From assembly GCA_046541415.1 (NCBI GenBank), contig JBKHDI010000012.1, positions 1-64,000 on the forward strand: a stretch of 64,000 nucleotides of DNA. Direction: 5' to 3'. The first letter of the stretch is position 1. Every line of letters begins with the position of its first letter. The translations under genes were made by a program, and so were the position numbers. The notes below the pieces were generated by a model, which worked only from the letters and a program-made list of their open reading frames with translations, was not told the DNA's origin and searched no databases. Of the stretch, positions 7,824-15,236 are shown piece after piece. This DNA is from CAZOVB01 sp046541415 (lineage in GTDB: Bacteria > Planctomycetota > Phycisphaerae > SM23-33).

Positions 7824-8571
7824 GGATACTCGTAGAGAAGCTTCGCAGCGGCCAGGTGCGTTCCAGCACGCCGTTGAGCCTGTGCAGCGGCCCCAGAACT
7901 TTCTGGAGGCGATGGGCGGGGATGAACTGGTGAAACCCGGTGTAGAACACCTCAAACCCGCTGTGCAGAAGCATCCTGCGGATCTGCCCGGGCCTGTACA
8001 GCCGCCTGTGATGTGTCAGGCCAATCATCCGGCAGAGATTCTCGCTCAGCGACCAGCGGTTCGGCAGGAACGTCAGGACCAGTTGTCCCCCGACCTTGAG
8101 AACCCGGTATAGCTCACCCAGAGCAACTGCATCATTGGCTACGTGCTCCAGCACCCCGCTGGTGATAACCACGTCGAACTTCCCGTCGTCAAAGGGAATC
8201 TCTCCCGGATGCCGCACGGGGGTGTACTCCAGCCCGGCGAAGCGGTGGAAGACATCACAGCCGGGCCTGGTGTGGACCTGGCCGAAATCACACCCGAAGT
8301 ACGTCCATGGCCCCGCGGCTGCGTATCCTGAGCGGTGGTCTGCCTCCAGCATGCAGGCGTCCGGGGCATGGTTGCAGCCCCAGTCCAGCATCACCCCGCC
8401 GGTTTCGGGCAGCCAACGTGAGTACCTCATGAACACTTTGACCTGACGCAGGATCGAGGCAGGTTTGGCATGTTCCTGCAGGTATTCGCCCTCTTGTTCC
8501 TGCAAGGCCTGGCTGTACAGTTCCTGCAGTTTCTGGAACAGATGCGTTTGTCGATCTTTCTCTGAAGCCAA
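7792..8571 (-). CDS. Class I SAM-dependent methyltransferase
   Basis: This 259-residue protein has the Rossmann-type methyltransferase order: VMLDWGCNHAPDA (motif I, altered around Cys), FGCDFGQ, then PFDDGKFDVVITSGVLEHVAN and LYRVLKVGGQLVLTFLPNRWSLSE. The Methyltransf_11 pattern is clear. Later LTHHRRLYRPGQIRRMLLHSGFEV resembles lipid, quinone or glycan methyltransferases. The substrate is unknown. The C-terminal 11 codons overlap the convergent phosphatase gene, so antisense interference between the two transcripts is possible. The start at 8571 is the first ATG and gives a normal length. Confidence 0.85.
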   Translation of the reverse strand: MASEKDRQTHLFQKLQELYSQALQEQEGEYLQEHAKPASILRQVKVFMRYSRWLPETGGVMLDWGCNHAPDACMLEADHRSGYAAAGPWTYFGCDFGQVHTRPGCDVFHRFAGLEYTPVRHPGEIPFDDGKFDVVITSGVLEHVANDAVALGELYRVLKVGGQLVLTFLPNRWSLSENLCRMIGLTHHRRLYRPGQIRRMLLHSGFEVFYTGFHQFIPAHRLQKVLGPLHRLNGVLERTWPLRSFSTSILIAGRKRLVM

Positions 8572-8682
8572 CGGTAGGCCCCTTGCATGGATGGTTCATG
8601 GCCGCCGACAGCGGCGGCTGGTTGCTCGTCAGGAGACCGGGATTATAGACCCGCGGGGGGAGATGGCAAAGGGGTAAGGGTC

Positions 8683-9681
8683 TCAGCCCAGCGTCACCAC
8701 GCTGCCGCTGTCGGCGGCGTCCCGGCCTGCCAGGCAGATCTCCGTCAGGCGGAAAGACTCCTCTTTGGAGATGATGCACGAGCTGCGGTCGCGGATCTGG
8801 TCGAAGAACTCGACCGGCAGGGACCGCTTCTCCGGCAGGGGCAGGACTTCCATGTCCTCCTTTGTCAGCAGGATCGCCTTCTGGCCGCAGTCGACCACTT
8901 CCACCGTGGCCTCGGACCCCGCCAGGCGCAGGCGGTCGTCGCCCCAGCGACGCCCTTGCTCGCCGGGCCAGGGTCGCAGGTAGTCGAACCAGACCGAAGC
9001 GTGGCCGCCGCCGACAAAGTCCAGCCACATCGCCCCTGCGTCCTCCATCCCCGGGTGCGTCGGATGGGCCAGGTTCGAGGCCGTCGCCGAGACCCGCGCC
9101 ACATCCAGGCCCGTGACGTACAACGCGAAATCGATCGCGTGAACCGCCTGCCAGAGAATCGACCCGCCGTAGGTTTCGCGCGTCTTGTAGTACTTGTCGC
9201 GGCTGGCGAAGGGGTAGGACTTCTGGGCAGCGGCCAGCAAAGGCCTTCCGATCCGTTCCTCGACCACTGCCTGCCGGGCCGCCTGGAACGCCGGCCAGGT
9301 CCGCATGTCCATCAGCGCCGCGGCGTGCACCCCGGCCTTGTCCACCGCCTCGCGCAGCCGCTGCAGGTCCTCCCATCGCGTCGCCAGGGGCTTCTCGCTG
9401 AGCACATGAATCCCGCGCATCGCCGCCGCCGTCGAGACCTCCGCGTTGCGGTAGAGGGGCATGAACACACCGACCACGTCGACGTCCTCCTTGTCCAGCA
9501 GGTCGCGGTAGTCGTCGTAGACCTTTGTCCCGGCCGGGCAGGCGCGGTGCTGACCCAGGTAGCCCAGCTTGTCATCCGGACCGAATCGAGCTACGGCGGC
9601 CAGTTCCATCTCCGCGTCATCGGCGATCGCGTCGAGGACCGTGTTGGCGTGTCCCCACGATCCGATCATCGCAGCTTTCAT
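8683..9681 (-). CDS. Gfo/Idh/MocA family oxidoreductase
   Basis: The 332-residue protein begins MKAAMIGSWGHANTVLDAI, a variant of the NAD(P)-binding G-x-G-x-x-G loop, and has SEKPLATRWED, the family's EKP motif with its Lys, followed by a C-terminal beta-sheet domain. Members oxidise or reduce sugars, inositols or related alcohols with NAD(P). The substrate cannot be assigned. It overlaps ybeY by four bases (start of this gene within the end of ybeY), so the two are translated from one message even though their roles differ. Confidence 0.88.
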   Translation of the reverse strand: MKAAMIGSWGHANTVLDAIADDAEMELAAVARFGPDDKLGYLGQHRACPAGTKVYDDYRDLLDKEDVDVVGVFMPLYRNAEVSTAAAMRGIHVLSEKPLATRWEDLQRLREAVDKAGVHAAALMDMRTWPAFQAARQAVVEERIGRPLLAAAQKSYPFASRDKYYKTRETYGGSILWQAVHAIDFALYVTGLDVARVSATASNLAHPTHPGMEDAGAMWLDFVGGGHASVWFDYLRPWPGEQGRRWGDDRLRLAGSEATVEVVDCGQKAILLTKEDMEVLPLPEKRSLPVEFFDQIRDRSSCIISKEESFRLTEICLAGRDAADSGSVVTLG

Positions 9682-10130
9682 CGTCTCCTGCCTTTCTCTT
9701 CTGCGGCCAGCGCCTCCAGCAGTTCATCTTCCCGGGCGTGCATGACCTCGGCCGAGGCGGCGTCCTGATCGTCGTAGCCCATCTGGTGCAGCAGGCCGTG
9801 TGCGACGTACCGCAGAATCTCCCGCGTGATCGGCTGATCGTGGTCTGCCGCCTGCTGTCGGGCGACCGGGCCGCAGATCAGCAACTGTACGGCAAGGGCT
9901 TCATCGTCCGGACCTGTCACGTCGAAGCTGATCACGTCGGTGGGTCCGGTGTGGCCCACGAAGCGCCGGTTGTACAGTTCGATCTGCTCATCGTCCAGAA
10001 AGGCCACGTCCAGCTCGGCTATCGGCTGCTCGGTCCGGCTGATCAGTTCAGCCAGTTTGGCGATGCGTATGCGGGGCACGCGTACGGCGGTCTGTTCGGA
10101 ACTGATGGCGATTCGCGGTTGGTTTCTCAT
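9678..10130 (-). CDS. ybeY: Endoribonuclease YbeY, 16S rRNA maturation
   Basis: This 150-residue protein has the YbeY core with ELDVAFLDDEQIELYNRRF, GPTDVISFDV and YVAHGLLHQMGYDDQD. YbeY is a metal-dependent RNase involved in 16S rRNA 3' end processing and ribosome quality control. The usual zinc site is HxxxHxxGxDH; here the first two His are kept, but the third position reads Asp (GYDD), which could still bind metal. The stop overlaps the next gene's start by four bases. Upstream lies a GH130 gene with a 25-base gap. Confidence 0.9.
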   Translation of the reverse strand: MRNQPRIAISSEQTAVRVPRIRIAKLAELISRTEQPIAELDVAFLDDEQIELYNRRFVGHTGPTDVISFDVTGPDDEALAVQLLICGPVARQQAADHDQPITREILRYVAHGLLHQMGYDDQDAASAEVMHAREDELLEALAAEEKGRRR

Positions 10131-10155
10131 AGACGAAGGGCCCGGCTCCCGCCGG

Positions 10156-11172
10156 CTAGCGCTTGTACTTGAGGACCTCGTCGAGCATCTGCTCCAGCGG
10201 CGCGGTGGCCAGGGAGATCACTGTATCGCAGCAGCCGTAGTAGACGTAGACGATTCCGTCCTTGACCACGTTGGCCGAGGGGAAGATCACCCGTGGGATG
10301 ATCAGCCCGATCTTCTCGTAGGCGGCCTTGGGCTCCATGATGAAATGCGGGATCCGGGCGATTACGCGCGTGGGGTCGTGGCGGTCCAGCAGCATCAGGC
10401 CAACACGGTAGGTCCCGGCGGTGTCCACTCCGTGATAAAGCAGCAGCCAGCCTTCGTCGGTAGCCAGCGGTTCGGCGGCCGCCCCGATCTTCACGCCTTC
10501 CCAGTCCGGGTCCTTCGCGGCGGCGACAAGAACGGGCTTGTCCCAGTTCAGCAGGTCGTCGGAGTAGGAGATCCATATGCTCGGGCGGTCGCAGCCGTAT
10601 TCGGCCCCGACGTAGTTGATCGGCCGGCGGAGCATGGCATATCGCCCGTTGATCTTCTCGGGCAGCAGAGTGCAGTCGCGGTCGTCGACGTCCGGCGGGG
10701 TGACCATTCCCAGGTCCTGCCATGTTCGCAGGTCGTCGGAGACGGCGATGCCGGTCCGGTAGTTGTTGGGGTCTTCCGGGGGCACGTCGCGGACGTTGTG
10801 GTAGTCCGGCACGGTGATTCCGTTGGGATAGCACGAGGCGACGTAGTTGCGGTGGACGTAGGTCATGTAGTATCGCCCGTCCATCCGCAGCAGGCGAGGG
10901 TCCTCGACGGTTCCGCGCGGCGTGCGGCGCATCTCGGCGGCAAAGACCGGCTCGTCGGAGGCCAGCTCGAAATGCACGCCGTCGTCGCTTCTTAGCAGAC
11001 CGAACCGGCAGTACAGCGGCGCCAGGGAAGAGGTGGCCCGTTCGAGCATCCAGAACGTGCCCTCATCGTCGATCACCACGCCGGGGTTGAAGGTCGTCAC
11101 CGCCCGCCACCAGGGCCGGCCTGGCAGGACGATCGGGTTCTCGGGATGTCGTTGCAGCAAGGGGTTCTCCAT
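10156..11172 (-). CDS. Glycoside hydrolase family 130 phosphorylase
   Basis: This 338-residue five-bladed beta-propeller type protein has the GH130 hallmarks: an N-terminal RHPENPIVLPG segment, NPGVVIDDEGTFWML, VEDPRLLRMDGRYYMTYVH and LLYHGVD. GH130 enzymes are inverting phosphorylases, with some hydrolases, acting on beta-mannosides and releasing mannose-1-phosphate. The linkage cleaved here is unknown. No signal peptide is visible, so it probably works in the cytoplasm on imported mannosides. It has 25 bases to ybeY downstream and 75 bases to the SlyX-like gene upstream, so one operon is plausible. Confidence 0.9.
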   Translation of the reverse strand: MENPLLQRHPENPIVLPGRPWWRAVTTFNPGVVIDDEGTFWMLERATSSLAPLYCRFGLLRSDDGVHFELASDEPVFAAEMRRTPRGTVEDPRLLRMDGRYYMTYVHRNYVASCYPNGITVPDYHNVRDVPPEDPNNYRTGIAVSDDLRTWQDLGMVTPPDVDDRDCTLLPEKINGRYAMLRRPINYVGAEYGCDRPSIWISYSDDLLNWDKPVLVAAAKDPDWEGVKIGAAAEPLATDEGWLLLYHGVDTAGTYRVGLMLLDRHDPTRVIARIPHFIMEPKAAYEKIGLIIPRVIFPSANVVKDGIVYVYYGCCDTVISLATAPLEQMLDEVLKYKR

Positions 11173-11247
11173 CAGGTCGATTCGGGCTCCGGGTCATCTC
11201 AGCTGCCGGATCATACTGCCCGTCCCGAGGAGAGGCAAGTTGCCCGG

Positions 11248-11520
11248 TCAGGCATTCTCGTCGCGCCGGTGGCGAAGCTGCTCGGGCGCCACGCTGCGCG
11301 GCAGGCCGTAATGCGGGGGGATCTCCGCAGTATCGGCCTTGTCCTGCTGTTCGGCGCGGGTCTCGACGCGCTGGACGGCGTCGTGGAGCTTGCGTATGCG
11401 TCCGTCGACCAGCCCGACACGGCGGTTGAGGTCGACGACCACCGAGTTGATCTGCTCGAGTGTCTGTTCGAGGAAGATGATGCGTTCCTGCAGGGCCTGG
11501 ATGTCTTCGTCGCGGGTCAT
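11248..11520 (-). CDS. SlyX-like coiled-coil protein
   Basis: The 90-residue protein has a heptad-rich N-terminal half (QALQERIIFLEQTLEQINSV and RRVGLVDGRIRKLHDAVQRV), a charged linker and the short PPHYGLP-type end seen in SlyX proteins. The role of SlyX is poorly known. The ATG at 11520 overlaps the stop of the QueG-like gene by four bases, which fixes the start and shows translational coupling. Confidence 0.75.
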   Translation of the reverse strand: MTRDEDIQALQERIIFLEQTLEQINSVVVDLNRRVGLVDGRIRKLHDAVQRVETRAEQQDKADTAEIPPHYGLPRSVAPEQLRHRRDENA

Positions 11521-12398
11521 GGGCTGCTTTCGGGGCTGCGGGGTTGGGTTGGGTTTCTGGATTCGCAGGGCAAGGCCGTCTGGCAGAGGCCGCACCCGTA
11601 GACGCCATCGAAGCCGAACCGATGGGCCAGACTGTTTCTGACCGAGCGGATGTGCTTCAGGCAGGCGCGTTTGTCTCGGTGTTCGTGGTCGGGCCCGACC
11701 GAGCCGACCGGGCAGCGGGCCATGCACGCCCCGCAGGTTCCCAGGGCGGATTTGAGGCACCAGGCGAACGGGTCTTCGCCGTAGGGGCGGGCAGTTACCG
11801 GCAGGGGAGCCTCGGTGACGACCGAACCCAGCCGCACGGCCACGCCGGCCTGGGTGATCAGCCCGCCGGAGATGCCGAATGTCCACAACCCCGCGATAAA
11901 GGCCACGTGACGCTCCGACCAGCGGCTGTTCAGGGGGCGCTGGGGCGTGTCCCGCACGTCATTGGCTGGATGGCTGCCCGGGGCGACGGCCGAAAAGCCT
12001 GCCCGCCCGAACGCCTCGACCAGGCCCGCCCGGAGGCGGTCGTTGAGCTGCTCGCCGAAGGTCCGAACCCGTGCCCAGGGCTCCGAGGGCTGACGATCTT
12101 CGGCGCAGTTGGCCGCTCGGGCCTCGGCGCAGATCGGCAGGACGTAGCTGACTACGCTGCGGGCCCTGGCGGTGGGATATACCAGTTTCAGCGCCTCGGC
12201 GGGCAGGAAGTGGAATGGGCCGATATGCTCCTGCAGGCGGGCGAACCACGGGTCGTCGGCCGAGGCAACCGCCACGAGCGGCGCATCGAAATACCGGCCC
12301 GTCGGGCAAGGCCCCCGGCGGGCGGGATCGTCATCGTCCTGCCAGAGCTGCCTTAGCAGTTCGGCCGGATCGGGCATCGGCGGAGTCTGGGGGTTCAT
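11517..12398 (-). CDS. QueG-like double-cluster iron-sulfur protein
   Basis: The 293-residue protein ends in two [4Fe-4S]-type Cys sets: CGACMARCP (Cys222, 225, 229) with Cys246 in RACLKHI, then YGCGLCQTALPCES (Cys269, 272, 278). The N-terminal half resembles the cobalamin-binding half of epoxyqueuosine reductases (FGISGGLITQAGVAVRLGSVV). It lacks the long C-terminal HEAT-like region of full QueG and looks closer to short QueG-related reductases. The true epoxyqueuosine role is uncertain, although queA is present at 23286. Overlapping four-base junctions tie it to the TIM-barrel gene upstream and the SlyX-like gene downstream. Confidence 0.75.
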   Translation of the reverse strand: MNPQTPPMPDPAELLRQLWQDDDDPARRGPCPTGRYFDAPLVAVASADDPWFARLQEHIGPFHFLPAEALKLVYPTARARSVVSYVLPICAEARAANCAEDRQPSEPWARVRTFGEQLNDRLRAGLVEAFGRAGFSAVAPGSHPANDVRDTPQRPLNSRWSERHVAFIAGLWTFGISGGLITQAGVAVRLGSVVTEAPLPVTARPYGEDPFAWCLKSALGTCGACMARCPVGSVGPDHEHRDKRACLKHIRSVRNSLAHRFGFDGVYGCGLCQTALPCESRNPTQPRSPESSP

Positions 12399-13282
12399 TG
12401 GTCTCTGGGGCAGTGGCGGGCGAACAGCTCCCGCAGTCGGCGGGCCCCATCATAGAGCATGTCGAGGTACTCGCCAAGATCGGCGAGGCTTTCGAGCGAG
12501 ATTTCCAGCAGGATGCGCCTGTCGTAGCCGAACTGGGCGAGGATCACCAGCAGGTGCTCCCAGATCCCGCTGCCCCGGCCCAGGGGCCTGTGGTCCATCA
12601 CCTCGTCGCAGATCTGATCGATCGGGTACAGCCAGTCGTGTGCGTGGACGTGTCCGACGGCCTCCAGGAACGCCACCGGCGGGTGCTGGGCGTGCTTTTT
12701 CATACAGCAGGCCAGGTGGGTGTGGCCTACGTCCCAGCAGAGTTGCGTGTTGGCCTCGTCGGCCAGTTCGAGACAGCTTTCCCACGTGTCGCCGATGCGG
12801 ACCTCGCTGCGGTAGTCCGGCTGGATGGGCATCTGCGTCTCGGGCAGTATGGTCAGGTTGCTGCTCTGGCGGGCGCGGTCGGCATAGAAGCGGAAGAACC
12901 GCTCGGCCGCCATCCGCGCCGGGACCAGGGGGCGAAAGTGCGGGGCCAGCCTGGCCAGGCCGGCGTGGAAGACAGCCGTGACAGGCTGCGATGCCCGATC
13001 GGCCAGGCAGACCAGCAGGTCGGCCAACTCTCGGTGTCCGATGTCCGGATGGCGGTGGTTGAAGATCTCCGGGGCCAGCTTCTGGTGCAGGTACGGGTGG
13101 ATCGACAGGCCCAGAGGCGAGTCGAGCACGGTAGAGGCAGCGCGGGCCAGTTGGTCGAGAGATCTATCATCACCCCAGGCGATTTCGACGAAGTCGATCT
13201 GACGCGCCGCGATGCGGCCCAGCAGGTCGGGGGGGTCCGGTTTGACCAGGTCGCTTGCCGAGAGCTTCGCTCCGACCTGCAT
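12395..13282 (-). CDS. TIM-barrel sugar isomerase-like protein
   Basis: The 295-residue protein fits the xylose-isomerase-like TIM-barrel superfamily: IDFVEIAWGD, LSIHPYLHQKL, TILPETQMP with a Glu ligand candidate, LCWDVGHTHLA with Asp and His candidates, GHVHAHDW and ILLEISLES. These acidic and His positions suggest a metal-dependent isomerase, epimerase or endonuclease-IV-like fold. No substrate can be given. An AGGAGG ribosome site lies inside the end of the upstream lipoprotein gene, and the stop overlaps the QueG-like gene by four bases. Confidence 0.75.
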   Translation of the reverse strand: MQVGAKLSASDLVKPDPPDLLGRIAARQIDFVEIAWGDDRSLDQLARAASTVLDSPLGLSIHPYLHQKLAPEIFNHRHPDIGHRELADLLVCLADRASQPVTAVFHAGLARLAPHFRPLVPARMAAERFFRFYADRARQSSNLTILPETQMPIQPDYRSEVRIGDTWESCLELADEANTQLCWDVGHTHLACCMKKHAQHPPVAFLEAVGHVHAHDWLYPIDQICDEVMDHRPLGRGSGIWEHLLVILAQFGYDRRILLEISLESLADLGEYLDMLYDGARRLRELFARHCPRDQ

Positions 13283-13284
13283 GC

Positions 13285-13764
13285 CTACCGGTCCTCCTGC
13301 ATCTCTCTGCGGCGCATGGGCATCTGGTCGATCAGATCGAAAATCGACTCGGCGGGCACGACCCGGCGGCTGTTGAGCTTGACAGTCCCGTCCTTGCCGA
13401 CCAGCACGACGGCAAATTCATCGTTGTCGATCCGGTAGTGTCTGCGGAGTGCGGCGGCCTGGTCTTCGCTTAGAGGCTCACCGCCGGCGCGGCTTTGTCC
13501 GGGCACGATTTCCAGCAGGACCATGTCGCGTTCCTGGAAGCTGTCGACCTGCTCGGCCAGCTCGCCCAGCATGGCGCGGAGGTGGGGATCGTTGCCGGCA
13601 GGGGCGAACAGCAGCAGCGGGCGGTGGCTGCGCCGGTACTGTTCCATGACCAACTCGTCGTTGCGGTCATTGTCATTCTTTCTGGCAGGTGGGTCCTGGC
13701 GGGCACAGCCGACAAAGAGGCCGGCGGCGGCCAGGCAGAGGATTGCGGTCATCGCCAGGTTCAT
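13285..13764 (-). CDS. DUF4174-type lipoprotein
   Basis: The 159-residue protein has a signal peptide ending in LFVGC, a lipobox, so it should be anchored by Cys20. The rest matches the DUF4174 pattern: a short RPLLLFAPAGNDPHL strand, ERDMVLLEIV, then FAVVLVGKDGTVKL and a C-terminal helix. The fold is thioredoxin-like, but no CxxC is present, so it is not an ordinary redox protein. Function is unknown. AGGAGG sits six bases before the ATG. It is the first gene of the leftward operon ending at 11248. Confidence 0.8.
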   Translation of the reverse strand: MNLAMTAILCLAAAGLFVGCARQDPPARKNDNDRNDELVMEQYRRSHRPLLLFAPAGNDPHLRAMLGELAEQVDSFQERDMVLLEIVPGQSRAGGEPLSEDQAAALRRHYRIDNDEFAVVLVGKDGTVKLNSRRVVPAESIFDLIDQMPMRRREMQEDR

Positions 13765-13899
13765 AGCTAGCCTCCTGGGCAGGGGAATCTTCAGGCTACG
13801 AAGTATTATAGGGCACCTGACGCGTGATCCGAAGCTATTTTGCGATAGGCGGTTACAAAGTGCGGGAGCACACTTTCCATCTCTCCGCGCCCGGCGGTG

Positions 13900-13928
13900 T
13901 TGACAGGCCCCAACAGGATCGCTATGCT
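13900..13928 (+). promoter_or_regulatory. Sigma-70-type promoter of the cobalamin-riboswitch operon
   Basis: A perfect TTGACA (13900-13905), a 17-base spacer and TATGCT (13923-13928) lie just upstream of the riboswitch. The match and its position make this the best promoter in the window. Confidence 0.75.
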
Positions 13929-13936
13929 CGTTTATG

Positions 13937-14100
13937 TTGCAGGTGCCCTCCAGGGCCCGAAAGGGAAGGCCGTGAAACTCGGCCGCGGACGCGCCGCTGT
14001 AACCGGTTACGAACGCCGCAGAATGCCACTGTTTCGATGTGTTGTCGGAGCGGGAAGGCGCGGCGGGAGGATGACCCGGAAGCCAGAAGACCTGCCTGCA
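13937..14100 (+). promoter_or_regulatory. Cobalamin (adenosylcobalamin-type) riboswitch
   Basis: The conserved elements occur in the right order. They are AGGTGCCC near the start, AAGGGAAG followed by GTGAAACTC, GCGGACGCGCCGCTGTAAC with the B12-box core, GCCACTG, GGGAAGGCG, and GGATGACCCGGAAGCCAGAAGACCTGCC closing the aptamer. The aptamer follows a strong promoter and precedes a terminator hairpin at 14179 and the DUF4465 gene at 14376. Binding of cobalamin should lower expression of the downstream genes. The B12-binding core is intact by eye; the exact ends are approximate. Confidence 0.93.
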
Positions 14101-14178
14101 ATGAGCCTGGGTTCGGCCTCGCGGCTGTGGGTTTCCGGGCGTCTCGAAGGCAGAATCCGATTCTGCCCCGATGCGCAG

Positions 14179-14216
14179 GCCCCGTTTCCCGCACGCCGCC
14201 GGAACCGGGGCGTTTT
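14179..14216 (+). terminator. Intrinsic terminator of the riboswitch expression platform
   Basis: GCCCCGTTTCC (14179-14189) pairs with GGAACCGGGGC (14201-14211) with one mismatch, leaving an 11-base loop. GTTTT follows at once. It lies about 80 bases after the aptamer and 160 bases before the first start codon, so premature termination is the likely control mechanism. Confidence 0.7.
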
Positions 14217-14375
14217 CGTAAGATGGCCGTCCGCGGTATTCGATGGCCCCGGCAGGGTCCTCCCGGCCGACGTCTTGCGGCGCGTCTCCGATCGGCCAGA
14301 CCGGGCTGCCGTCCGGCAGGGAATCTGCAGTTTTCCAGCCGCCCCTGCCTAACGTTCTGGTGCAAGGAGCATCGC

Positions 14376-15218
14376 GTGTCGCAGTCTTTCCGTATCGTGG
14401 CCATCTTGGCCGTTGCTTTCGCTTTCATCGCCCCGGCCTCGGCCCAGTGGATTACCGTGGACTTCGAGGATGTCGATCTGAACGTCGACGGGTATTACAA
14501 CGGCTCGGACTCCTCGGGCCAATTCACCAGCCGGAGCGCTACGCTGCTGAATTCCTATAACTCCCTGTATGGCTCGTGGAACGGTTTTGCCGCCTCGAAT
14601 GTCCAGGATGTTGTCGATGGAAGCTACCTGAATCAGTATGCCTCCTACGCCGATCTGGACGGCTCGCCCGCCGGGGGCGGATATGGCGGCCAGGGCCAGT
14701 ATGCCGTCGGCTATGTCAGCGCGTATCTCGACGCCGGGCAGTCATTCGCCCTGCCGACGATCGAACTGCCTGTCCAGACGACCGTACTGGGCACGTACGT
14801 GACGAATACCACCTATTCCGCCTTGACCATGCTCAACGGCGGATTCGGGGCCACGCCCTTTGGCGGCCCCGACGGGACCGACCCGGACTGGCTGTTGCTG
14901 ACGGTCACCGGTTACGACATCCATGGCAATGTCTCCGCGCAGGTCACCTTCGACCTGGCCGACTTCTCCAACCCCGACGGGACCGACCTGCTGGTCGACG
15001 AATGGACGTGGCTGAACCTCCAGCCGCTGGGGCAAGTCAAGTCCCTGACGTTCGATGTCACCGGCAGCGATGTCGGAGAGTTCGGCCTGAACACCCCGTC
15101 CTACTTCGCGATCGACAACCTCATCTACGACGGCTCGGATGTTCCCGAGCCATCCGTCGCGGCCTTGCTTGCGATCGGAACCGGCGCCGTTCTACGCCGC
15201 CGACGCCGCAACCGCTGA
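14376..15218 (+). CDS. DUF4465 PEP-CTERM surface protein under B12 control
   Basis: The 280-residue protein has a signal peptide (RIVAILAVAFAFIAPASAQ), a DUF4465 domain starting ITVDFEDVDLNVDGYYNG with YGSWNGFAASN and LNQYASYADLDG, and ends in VPEPSVAALLAIGTGAVLRRRRRNR-type sorting signal: Pro-Glu-Pro, membrane helix, Arg cluster. It should be exported and anchored or processed at the cell surface. The GTG at 14376 is preceded by AAGGAGC at five bases, and no ATG fits. Lying directly behind a cobalamin riboswitch, it is probably involved in capturing or handling corrinoids; that role is inferred from control and context. Confidence 0.85.
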   Translation: MSQSFRIVAILAVAFAFIAPASAQWITVDFEDVDLNVDGYYNGSDSSGQFTSRSATLLNSYNSLYGSWNGFAASNVQDVVDGSYLNQYASYADLDGSPAGGGYGGQGQYAVGYVSAYLDAGQSFALPTIELPVQTTVLGTYVTNTTYSALTMLNGGFGATPFGGPDGTDPDWLLLTVTGYDIHGNVSAQVTFDLADFSNPDGTDLLVDEWTWLNLQPLGQVKSLTFDVTGSDVGEFGLNTPSYFAIDNLIYDGSDVPEPSVAALLAIGTGAVLRRRRRNR

Positions 15219-15236
15219 CGGGCCGGAAAGGATACC

